A DNA stretch of 7,905 nucleotides from Akkermansiaceae bacterium UBA5020 (GTDB taxonomy: Bacteria; Verrucomicrobiota; Verrucomicrobiia; Verrucomicrobiales; DEV007): the NCBI GenBank assembly GCA_002396885.1, contig DGXY01000085.1, forward strand, positions 9,293-17,197, read 5' to 3'. Below, piece by piece: positions 1 to 5,259 of this stretch (position 1 is the stretch's first letter; each line of letters starts with the position of its first letter). A program made the translations under genes and the position numbers. The notes under the pieces are model-generated. The model saw only the letters and a list, made by a program, of their open reading frames with translations, was not told where the DNA came from and ran no database searches.

Positions 1-411
1 GAAGAAGGCATCGTCCCCGGCGGTGGCACGGCGCTCATCCGCGCCCAGGCCGCCATCGGCGACCTCGGTCTCACCGGTGATGAAGCGACCGGTGCCGGCA
101 TCGTTGCCCGCGCCATCGAGGCTCCCCTCCGCCAGCTCGCCGCCAACGCGGGTCGCGAAGGCGCCCTCATCGTCGAGAAGGTCAAGAACGAGAAGGGCAA
201 CGTTGGCTACAACGTCGCCTCCGATTCCTACGAAGACCTCGTGAAGTCCGGTGTCGTCGATCCGACCAAGGTGACCCGCAGCGCGCTCCAAAACGCCGCT
301 TCGATCTCCGGTCTGCTCCTCACCACCGAGTGCCTCATCTCCGACGTTCCGGAGAAGAAGGAAGCGGGTGGTGACCACAGCCACGACCACGGCATGGGCG
401 GGATGATGTAA
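1..411 (+). CDS. groEL: Chaperonin GroEL (Hsp60), C-terminal part, 5' end outside window
   Basis: The 136 visible residues are the C-terminal quarter of the 60-kDa chaperonin, the ATP-driven cytosolic protein-folding ring that works with GroES. Frame 1 is open from the first base and stops with TAA at 409-411. It begins in the conserved EEGIVPGGGTAL segment of the equatorial domain (nucleotide-binding glycine loop). It continues through APLRQLAANAG, and then DPTKVTRSALQNAAS, whose Asp contacts the nucleotide in E. coli GroEL, followed by the usual GLLLTTE. The flexible tail ends in GMGGMM, the typical Gly/Met repeat, but is preceded by an unusual histidine-rich stretch, GGDHSHDHGMGG. The start lies upstream of the window, so a groES neighbour cannot be checked. 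Identity is clear. Whether this is the only GroEL copy in the genome cannot be judged. Confidence 0.97.
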   Translation, partial: EEGIVPGGGTALIRAQAAIGDLGLTGDEATGAGIVARAIEAPLRQLAANAGREGALIVEKVKNEKGNVGYNVASDSYEDLVKSGVVDPTKVTRSALQNAASISGLLLTTECLISDVPEKKEAGGDHSHDHGMGGMM

Positions 412-420
412 TCCCCCTCC

Positions 421-438
421 GTTTCTTCCCGAAGAAAC
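421..438. repeat. Perfect inverted repeat / hairpin just after groEL
   Basis: GTTTCTTC and GAAGAAAC flank a central CC, giving at least a 7-bp stem with a CCCG loop, 10 bases after the groEL stop codon. No U-tract follows, so on its own it is not a standard terminator. It may be an RNA 3'-end stabilising hairpin, or act together with the terminator that follows. Confidence 0.5.
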
Positions 439-445
439 GATTTCG

Positions 446-482
446 AAAGACCGGGCGCTCCGCGAGGGGTGTCCGGTCTTTT
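446..482. terminator. Bidirectional rho-independent terminator between groEL and rarA
   Basis: AAAGACCGG (446-454) pairs perfectly with CCGGTCTTT (473-481), followed by a further T on the plus strand. The A-rich 5' arm gives a T-rich 3' arm on the minus strand too. It lies between the groEL stop (411) and the rarA stop (499), which converge, so it plausibly ends both transcripts. Confidence 0.8.
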
Positions 483-498
483 CGTTGGGTGAGGGGAC

Positions 499-1908
499 TC
501 AGCCTTTTGCCTTCTCGAAGCGCTGCCGCCAATGCTCGAGCCGCTCGGCGACGCGCTGCTCCATCCCGTGATTCGAGGGCTGGTAATAGACGCGCCCTTC
601 CGGCAGGTAGGCCTGGGGCACGTAGCCTTCCTCGTAGTCATGCCCGTAGAGGTAGACGGCCTCACCTTCGGCGATGGCACCGCTCGCTTCGCCGATCTTT
701 TTGCGGCTCTTCGTGCGGAGATGGGGCGGCACCGCGAGGGTGCGGCCTTCGGCGATATCCTTCATCGCCGCATTGATCGCGGCGTAGGCGCGGTTGCTCT
801 TGGGCGCGGTGGCGAGATAGACGGTGGCGTGGGCGAGGGGAATGCGGGCTTCGGGCATGCCGACGAACTCCATCGCCTGTTGCGCGGCCACGGCGACCCG
901 CAGGGCATTCGAGTCGGCCATGCCCACGTCCTCGCTCGCGGCAATGACGATGCGCCGGGCGATGAAACGGATGTCCTCTCCGGCGTGGAGCATTTTGGCG
1001 AGCCAATAGAGGGCAGCATCGGGATCGCAGCCGCGGATCGATTTGATGAAGGCACTGATGGTGTCGTGATGGGCGTCGCCGTCGGCGTCGTAGACGATCG
1101 CTTTCCGCTGGATCGAATCCTCAGCGACGCGGAGATCGATCAGGATCTCGCCGCTCTCCGGATCGGGATCGGTCGTGAGCACGGCGAGTTCGAAAGAGGT
1201 GAGGAGCTTCCGCGCGTCGCCATCGCACATCGTCACGAGGTGGCGGGCGGCTTCGGGGGTGACGATGAGGTGCTTCTTTCCGAAGCCGCGCTCGGGGTCG
1301 CTCACCGCCGCGTCGAGGAGTTGGCGCAGGTCCTCTTCGGTGAGAGGTTCGAGCTGGAAAACCTGGCTGCGGGAGACGAGGGGGCTGTTGATGTAGAAGA
1401 AGGGATTGTGCGTCGTCGCGCCGATGAAACGAACCGTGCCCCGCTCGATGTGGGGGAGGAGGACATCCTGCTGCGATTTGTTGAAACGGTGGATCTCGTC
1501 GACAAAAAGCGTCGTGATCTCGCCACGGGTGCGCTGGAACTGCCGCGCCGCCTCGACCGCCCGGCGGATCTCGGCGACGTTGCTCTCGACGCCGGAGAGG
1601 TTCATGAAGCGCGACTCGGTGCGGCGGGCGATGAGCTCGGCGAGGCTCGTCTTCCCCACGCCCGGAGGACCATAAAAGATCAGTGAGGTGAAGCGGTCGG
1701 CCTCGATGGCACGCCGGAGAAGGCGTCCTTCACCAAGGATGTGGCCCTGCCCGGCGTATTCATCGAGGTCGCGCGGCCGCATCCGCGCCGCCAAGGGCAT
1801 GGTGGGATCGAGCCGCAGGTCCGGACCGGACGGGAGCGCGCCGCCGTCGGAGCTTGGGGGAAACGCCTCGTCCTCGCTCCCGGTTGCCATAAACAAATCG
1901 TCTTCCAT
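499..1908 (-). CDS. rarA: Replication-associated recombination protein A (RarA/MgsA), AAA+ ATPase
   Basis: This cytosolic AAA+ ATPase of the RarA/MgsA/WRNIP1 family acts at stalled replication forks and DNA gaps. Counting from the chosen start (469 residues), PLAARMRPRDLDEYAGQ (from about residue 38) is the family's N-terminal signature. Walker A GPPGVGKT is at 80-87, Walker B LFVDEIH at 134-140, sensor 1 GATTHNPFF at 163-171, and the arginine finger is in SPLVSR, ending at about 180. The remainder fits the lid and C-terminal oligomerisation domain. The ATG at 1908 is preferred because GGAGGGAG lies 8 bases upstream; an in-frame ATG at 1926 would add six residues but has no good ribosome-binding site. 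The acidic, low-complexity N-terminus is longer than in short homologues and has no visible zinc finger. Sensor 1 reads THNPFF where E. coli has TENPSF. It converges on groEL. Confidence 0.95.
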   Translation of the reverse strand: MEDDLFMATGSEDEAFPPSSDGGALPSGPDLRLDPTMPLAARMRPRDLDEYAGQGHILGEGRLLRRAIEADRFTSLIFYGPPGVGKTSLAELIARRTESRFMNLSGVESNVAEIRRAVEAARQFQRTRGEITTLFVDEIHRFNKSQQDVLLPHIERGTVRFIGATTHNPFFYINSPLVSRSQVFQLEPLTEEDLRQLLDAAVSDPERGFGKKHLIVTPEAARHLVTMCDGDARKLLTSFELAVLTTDPDPESGEILIDLRVAEDSIQRKAIVYDADGDAHHDTISAFIKSIRGCDPDAALYWLAKMLHAGEDIRFIARRIVIAASEDVGMADSNALRVAVAAQQAMEFVGMPEARIPLAHATVYLATAPKSNRAYAAINAAMKDIAEGRTLAVPPHLRTKSRKKIGEASGAIAEGEAVYLYGHDYEEGYVPQAYLPEGRVYYQPSNHGMEQRVAERLEHWRQRFEKAKG

Positions 1909-1916
1909 TCCTGCGT

Positions 1917-1924
1917 CTCCCTCC
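1917..1924 (-). promoter_or_regulatory. Shine-Dalgarno site deciding the rarA start
   Basis: On the minus strand GGAGGGAG is followed by an 8-base spacer and the ATG at 1908. The competing ATG at 1926 lies upstream of this site, with only GGGTTAGG before it, so initiation at 1908 is favoured. Confidence 0.6.
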
Positions 1925-2000
1925 ATCCTAACCCGATCCGGGGTGACGCAAGGCCGATTTCACCAGGGAAATCGGACAGAAGTCAGACCTTTTGGTGATA

Positions 2001-2029
2001 TTTATAAAAATAAACAATATTTTCCATAA
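2001..2029 (-). promoter_or_regulatory. Weak promoter candidate for rarA
   Basis: On the minus strand TATAAA (2006-2001) is a good -10 box. It is preceded at 17 bp by TTATGG, a poor -35 match, in very AT-rich DNA that could compensate. The predicted start is near 1994, about 85 bases before the rarA ATG. The AT-richness makes chance matches likely. Confidence 0.25.
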
Positions 2030-2034
2030 ATAGT

Positions 2035-2063
2035 TTGATTATCCGTATTAAAAATGTCATATT
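2035..2063 (+). promoter_or_regulatory. Sigma70-like promoter candidate for the gene at 2144
   Basis: TTGATT (2035-2040) and CATATT (2058-2063) are separated by 17 bp within the AT-rich stretch between divergent genes. Transcription would start near 2070, giving a leader of about 75 bases that contains the hairpin at 2076-2104. The match is moderate. Confidence 0.4.
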
Positions 2064-2075
2064 TTTAGAACTCAG

Positions 2076-2104
2076 GCGTTGCGGACATCCGTCCGAAGCA
2101 ACGC
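2076..2104 (+). promoter_or_regulatory. Strong leader hairpin upstream of the 2144 gene
   Basis: GCGTTGC (2076-2082) pairs with GCAACGC (2098-2104). Directly inside, GGAC (2083-2086) pairs with GTCC (2091-2094) around an ATCC loop, with GAA (2095-2097) bulged on the 3' side. That is 11 paired bases in 29. No U-tract follows on either strand, so it is not a typical terminator. It sits 39 bases before the ATG, in the presumed 5' untranslated region. A regulatory RNA element, an mRNA stabiliser or a protein-binding DNA repeat are all possible. No known riboswitch family was recognised. Confidence 0.5.
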
Positions 2105-2143
2105 AGAATCCACTTCTCATCCTCCTGCCCCTCACCCATTCCC

Positions 2144-2626
2144 ATGAATATCTCCATCCCCGAGCTGAATCAATTTGTCCTTGAAGAACTGGGGCAGACC
2201 GCAGCGGTCGACAAACCGAACGCGGAGATCAGCTTCAAAGTCGACATCAAGCCCGCCCGAGTGACCCGCCGGGTCGCTGTCGGAATCCTCGACGAAAGCC
2301 GCAAGCGGGGGATCGCTGTGGCCATCTATCCCGCCACGGGCGAAGTCTGCGATCTCTGCAATGGCGGCGGGGTGATCGGTTATCTCGCGAACACGCCGTT
2401 GGCGCCGGGGGTGGCGGTCGCCTGCGATCTCACCCTCTACCGCTTTGGGATGAATTTCATCTGCAGCGTCCGGATCCAGGGCGAAATCTTTCTCTATCCC
2501 GCTTTTTCTCTCGGAGGAACCACCCGGCTCGACGCTTTCGTTGGCCAGGAGGCGTTCGGCACCGTCGAGAAGCTGGAATGGTCAGCGCTGCGGCTCAATG
2601 TGCTCGAGCAGCCTGTCGCAGCGTAA
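2144..2626 (+). CDS. Hypothetical protein, 160 residues, possibly a SPRY-like beta-sandwich
   Basis: I do not recognise this gene. It encodes 160 residues with no signal peptide or membrane segment, so it is probably cytosolic. The sequence alternates hydrophobic beta-strand-like segments (about 29-35, 43-50, 56-63, 88-98, 104-110, 115-121) with glycine turns. The late stretch GEIFLYPAFSLGG (113-125) weakly resembles the end of SPRY/B30.2 domains; this is a low-confidence fold guess, not an assignment. Cysteines fall at 69 and 72 (CDLC, followed by NGGG), 94 and 107; the CxxC could bind metal or be incidental. The ATG at 2144 has no recognisable Shine-Dalgarno site (upstream is pyrimidine-rich), and a strong hairpin precedes it. 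A promoter upstream and a strong terminator downstream suggest a monocistronic unit. Codon use looks native (GC-rich third positions), which supports real coding. Confidence 0.75.
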   Translation: MNISIPELNQFVLEELGQTAAVDKPNAEISFKVDIKPARVTRRVAVGILDESRKRGIAVAIYPATGEVCDLCNGGGVIGYLANTPLAPGVAVACDLTLYRFGMNFICSVRIQGEIFLYPAFSLGGTTRLDAFVGQEAFGTVEKLEWSALRLNVLEQPVAA

Positions 2627-2665
2627 GCTCCTCAGTCACGAAGCATTTCCATGGGTCGTTGGTTT

Positions 2666-2706
2666 GTCAGGGTGCGGATGGTCTCATTCGCGCCCTGACG
2701 CTTTTG
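2666..2706 (+). terminator. Rho-independent terminator after the 2144 gene
   Basis: A 15-bp stem has arms 2666-2680 and 2685-2699 with a GTCT tetraloop; two G-U wobbles are the only imperfections. It is followed by GCTTTTGG. It lies 40 bases after the stop of the 160-residue gene and isolates it from the pseudopilin downstream. Confidence 0.85.
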
Positions 2707-2743
2707 GATTGCCGCCCGTTCCTTCCTTCCAGGGAAACGCGGT

Positions 2744-2770
2744 AGAAAGGAGTGATTTTCTCCCCTTTCT
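2744..2770. repeat. Imperfect inverted repeat just upstream of the pseudopilin promoter
   Basis: AGAAAGG (2744-2750) is complementary to CCTTTCT (2764-2770), and AG/CT extends it past a two-base bulge. It ends three bases before the -35 box at 2774, so it could be a regulator-binding site or a remnant hairpin. No function can be shown. Confidence 0.3.
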
Positions 2771-2773
2771 TAC

Positions 2774-2803
2774 TTGACCGGAAATCCGAGTTTTCGCTAC
2801 GAT
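2774..2803 (+). promoter_or_regulatory. Sigma70-like promoter for the pseudopilin gene
   Basis: TTGACC (2774-2779) and TACGAT (2798-2803) are 18 bp apart, each close to consensus. The predicted start is near 2810, giving a leader of about 60 bases before the ATG at 2871. The position, between a strong terminator and the next gene, is what is expected. Confidence 0.5.
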
Positions 2804-2870
2804 CCGACGGATCTTGGGGATGGGTTGGTCGAAGCGGTTTTGGTCAAATCCCCGGGATCAAACCTCCCGA

Positions 2871-3674
2871 ATGAAGAATCTCGTCCAGAAACGCTCCTCC
2901 TGCACCGGTATGACGCTGGTGGAATTGCTTGTCGTCATCGCTATCATTGTCGTGCTCATCAGTCTGCTCGCTCCCGGGCTGAACAAAGCCAAGGAGGTTG
3001 CTGAAGCGGCCAAGAATTCGGCGAACCTCAAGCAGATCGCGACGGCGACCATCAACTGGTCTTCCGACAACAAAAGCAGACTTCCCTCACCCCAGTATCC
3101 GGGAGGCATGGAGCCGCCTCCGGGGATGAGTGCGGACGATTTTTTTCCGAAGAATTACAATCTCGGGGAATCGGGACTCTGGCTCGATGGCGTCATCTTT
3201 GGCGAAGTCTACCTCAAGGAGAACAAGGATGGCGAAGCGACCAGCTACAACGTGACGGCGGATGGCGAACATCTCAAGGGCACTCTCTTCGAGAGCACCA
3301 TCTCCGTCAAAACCAACCCGCAGGAGAAGGATTGGCACAAGCACAGTTACGCGATGAATGCCAATCTCCAGTATGATCGCATCTACGATCAGGTCCAATC
3401 CCCCGATCCCTATCTGACCGAAAAGACGCTCTCAAACCTGCTCTTCGCTCCCCGGGCGATGCTCTACATCGACTGCAACGAGTCGAACGTGGTGAAATTT
3501 GAAGATCGCCAGCTCATCACCGACACGATCAAAGAACGATGGGGGGGAGGCAAAGCCATCGCTGCCTACCTTGATGGACACGTCGAGAGACTTTCCGAGA
3601 AGGACATCCCCGAGGAAAATCCTCAGAGTGACCGCGATTCGAGCCGTTTCTGGCGCGGTGTCGATCCCAACTGA
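2871..3674 (+). CDS. Type II secretion/type IV pilin-like pseudopilin with C-terminal DGHV motif
   Basis: 267 residues. The short basic leader MKNLVQKRSSCTG is followed by MTLVELLVVIAII. This is the class III prepilin signal, cut by prepilin peptidase after Gly13, with the conserved Glu at +5 (Glu18) and one hydrophobic helix at about 17-35. After the helix come an amphipathic extension (PGLNKAKEVAEAAKNSANLKQI), the SYAMN motif at 159-163, and AAYLDGHVERLS at 231-242. These are marks of the large pseudopilin families ('H-X9-DG' type) common in Verrucomicrobiota and Planctomycetota. The usual His upstream of DG is missing; Trp224 lies one residue further away. The protein should sit in the inner membrane with its C-terminus outside. 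Its partners are not in the window. In-frame TTG/ATG starts at 2814 and 2820 would give a leader of about 30 residues, so 2871 is chosen, although no clear Shine-Dalgarno site precedes it. The stop is 7 bp from the convergent gene. Confidence 0.9.
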   Translation: MKNLVQKRSSCTGMTLVELLVVIAIIVVLISLLAPGLNKAKEVAEAAKNSANLKQIATATINWSSDNKSRLPSPQYPGGMEPPPGMSADDFFPKNYNLGESGLWLDGVIFGEVYLKENKDGEATSYNVTADGEHLKGTLFESTISVKTNPQEKDWHKHSYAMNANLQYDRIYDQVQSPDPYLTEKTLSNLLFAPRAMLYIDCNESNVVKFEDRQLITDTIKERWGGGKAIAAYLDGHVERLSEKDIPEENPQSDRDSSRFWRGVDPN

Positions 3675-3681
3675 ATCCCGG

Positions 3682-4314
3682 TTACGGTTCGGTCGCGGCA
3701 GGAGGGTTGGCGAGATCGTAAGCTTCTTTCGCCAGGGTCCTCGCCAGGTTTACCGCAAAGGTGCAGGCCTCCGTGCAAAGGAGCGGCAGGGCTCCCGCGG
3801 CGCGCGAGGCGTGTTCCCCGGGCGATCCCGGATCGATCGGCCAGACGATGTGACGCAGGCAACCGCGTCCGCAGAGTTCCGTCTTGAGGCGCAGCGCCAT
3901 CTCGTCCGAGATGCCCCCGGCGAAGCGATACATCCCGGTCTGCCGCCCGAGCGTGTCGCGCAGCGGCACGGGGGCGAGGGATCCGCTCTCGTAGGCCGAC
4001 CAGGTCGCGAAGAGGCCCGGATAGATCGCATCGAGTCGCTGGAGAAAATCGTGGGCGCCATCGGCCGTGGTGATCCATCCCGACTTCAGACCCGGGGCGG
4101 TCTTGAGGGGACGGTATTCGCCGGTGGCATCGTTCTTCGCCATCTCGCGCAGCTCGCGCACGGAGTCGAGCGGTTCGAGCCCGGTCGTTTTCCCCTCATC
4201 CTCGTGATGCGTGGCGGAGTAGCTTCCCTCGGGGCTGCGGGTCAGGACGATTTCCCCGAAAGAAAGCCGGTTTTCCCGGGTGAGAAGATCAGCGAGAGTG
4301 TCGGCGAGGTTCAT
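3682..4314 (-). CDS. DR2241-type iron-sulfur protein, partner of the CbiX-like chelatase
   Basis: 210 residues, no signal peptide. Four cysteines form two C-X3-C pairs: Cys148/Cys152 in ELCGRGCLRHIVWPI and Cys180/Cys184 in PLLCTEACTF. With the preceding region (YPGLFATWSAYESGSLAPVPLRD, about 98-120), this matches my recollection of the stabilising plus [4Fe-4S] domains of Deinococcus DR2241, where they are fused to a CbiX chelatase. Here they form a separate gene whose ATG overlaps the chelatase TGA by four bases (ATGA), implying translational coupling. The likely role is to hold a [4Fe-4S] cluster and assist metal insertion into, or handling of, a tetrapyrrole. Cluster type and function are inferred, not shown. 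The C-terminus ends in a Pro/Ala-rich tail. The stop codon faces the pseudopilin stop 7 bp away, with no terminator between. Confidence 0.75.
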   Translation of the reverse strand: MNLADTLADLLTRENRLSFGEIVLTRSPEGSYSATHHEDEGKTTGLEPLDSVRELREMAKNDATGEYRPLKTAPGLKSGWITTADGAHDFLQRLDAIYPGLFATWSAYESGSLAPVPLRDTLGRQTGMYRFAGGISDEMALRLKTELCGRGCLRHIVWPIDPGSPGEHASRAAGALPLLCTEACTFAVNLARTLAKEAYDLANPPAATEP

Positions 4315-5126
4315 GCGCGGTAATGTTCGTCGAAGTAGGCCACCTGATCGACGATGACGTCGGCGAGGGAAGGGTCGGTGCCGATGGCGGAGCTGTACCA
4401 GAGGGTGCGGTCGCCGAAAGGATGGGGATTTTGGCGGAAGACCTCGCGTTGGCTCGCCGCCGCGGTCGGTTCGCTTTCGATCCCGAGGAGCACGGGGATA
4501 TCCTGATAGCTGTGAAGCCCGTCGGCGATGAAAAAGGGGACGACGATGACGTTGGGGGTATCGGTCAGGGTCTGCCAGTCGGCGATGAAGGGAGCCTCCT
4601 CCATGTAGGCATCGATGACCTTGGCAAAGGGAGCCCCCGAGGCCGCGATCGCTTCGACCTGCACCTTGATCGCTTCGGTCGATTTCTGGTTCAGCCCGGT
4701 GCCGTGGCCGACGATGATCAGCGAGGTCTCCTCGGGGCGCACCGAGTCATCGAGGATTTCGAGGGCCCGCTTCGTGAGCAGGCCGGTCATGGCTTCGTGG
4801 ATCCCGACCGGGTCGCAGTAGTGCAGGGTCTTCCCGCCCCGCTCCGTGGTGTGGCCGGAGATCTCGAGCTCCCGCGGCAGCACCTGACGGGTGAAATACC
4901 CCTCGCTGATGAAGTTCGGCACGATGTAGACCTCGCTTTCCTCGATCATCGGCCAGACTTGGCGGAAACTCGGCTCCTCCTTCCAGAACGCGCAATAAAC
5001 CGCCCCGAACTGGCCGGTCGCGGCAATGGTCTCGGCATGATCCCAGCACGGCTGTGAGGAATCGGGATTTTCGGTCGAGCCATGCCCGAGGATGAGGAGA
5101 GCGGTTTCGGGTTTGGAGAGGGACAT
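4311..5126 (-). CDS. cbiX: Sirohydrochlorin chelatase, CbiX family, two tandem halves
   Basis: 271 residues, cytosolic. CbiX/SirB proteins insert Co2+ or Fe2+ into sirohydrochlorin for cobalamin or siroheme synthesis. Both halves of the fold are visible. The N-half has LILGHGSTE (His15) and VPNFISEGYFTRQVLPREL; the C-half has LIIVGHGTG (His141) and VPFFIADGLHSYQDIP (His205). The C-half therefore keeps the two family metal-binding histidines, while the N-half has Phe78 about where the second His would fall, suggesting one active site per chain. No Cys-rich or His-rich tail is present; the Fe-S part is supplied by the next gene, which overlaps by four bases. The ATG at 5126 has no strong Shine-Dalgarno site. 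Whether the metal is iron or cobalt cannot be told from the sequence, and no other siroheme or cobalamin gene lies in the window. Confidence 0.88.
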   Translation of the reverse strand: MSLSKPETALLILGHGSTENPDSSQPCWDHAETIAATGQFGAVYCAFWKEEPSFRQVWPMIEESEVYIVPNFISEGYFTRQVLPRELEISGHTTERGGKTLHYCDPVGIHEAMTGLLTKRALEILDDSVRPEETSLIIVGHGTGLNQKSTEAIKVQVEAIAASGAPFAKVIDAYMEEAPFIADWQTLTDTPNVIVVPFFIADGLHSYQDIPVLLGIESEPTAAASQREVFRQNPHPFGDRTLWYSSAIGTDPSLADVIVDQVAYFDEHYRA

Positions 5127-5161
5127 GCTCGTTCTACGGATGGAAAAGGGGGAAAGATGCG

Positions 5162-5173
5162 GGAATAAATTCC
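5162..5173. repeat. Palindrome in the divergent cbiX / 5260 intergenic region
   Basis: GGAAT-AA-ATTCC is a 12-base palindrome 36 bases upstream of the cbiX ATG, at the edge of an AT-rich block. It could be an operator, but a palindrome this short may arise by chance. Confidence 0.3.
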
Positions 5174-5190
5174 GTATTTTTTAGATATTT

Positions 5191-5207
5191 AGATTGCTTA
5201 ACAATCT
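5191..5207. promoter_or_regulatory. Operator-like inverted repeat overlapping the -35 box
   Basis: AGATTG (5191-5196) and CAATCT (5202-5207) are perfect inverted arms around CTTAA. The repeat covers the candidate -35 hexamer TTAACA (5198-5203) of the gene at 5260 and lies between divergent genes, so a bound regulator could affect either. The regulator is unknown. Confidence 0.4.
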
Positions 5208-5227
5208 TCGAGTCTTCATGCTATGGT
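5198..5227 (+). promoter_or_regulatory. Sigma70-like promoter with extended -10 for the 5260 gene
   Basis: TTAACA (5198-5203; 5 of 6 to consensus) and TATGGT (5222-5227; 4 of 6) are 18 bp apart. TG at 5219-5220 forms an extended -10 (TGCTATGGT). The start would be near 5234, which supports translation from the ATG at 5260 and not from earlier in-frame starts at 5194 or 5218. Confidence 0.5.
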
Positions 5228-5259
5228 TGCAGGATAGCCCGGACTGCAGGGCATGTAAA

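Noticed and set aside
532..1686. Long plus-strand open frame (384 codons) across rarA
   Set aside because: It is antisense to a clearly conserved AAA+ gene. High GC with biased codons suppresses stops in the opposite strand, and its translation is Gly/Asp/Glu/Arg-rich with no domain.
1985..2070. AT-rich block considered as a replication origin
   Set aside because: Only one imperfect DnaA-box-like 9-mer (TTATCCGTA at 2039-2047) is present, and another near match (TTATCCACG at 6061-6069) lies alone inside the protease gene. No box cluster, dnaA or dnaN is nearby; a divergent promoter region explains the AT-richness.
2541..2777. Small plus-strand open frame running out of the 160-residue gene
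   Set aside because: It passes through the strong terminator hairpin and starts inside another gene in a different frame.
3499..4323. Plus-strand open frame spanning the pseudopilin end and the Fe-S gene
   Set aside because: It overlaps two supported genes in other frames; the translation is low-complexity Arg/Gly with no recognisable motif.
4323..5057. Plus-strand open frame of 244 codons opposite cbiX
   Set aside because: Shadow of the conserved chelatase gene; no ribosome site and no domain.
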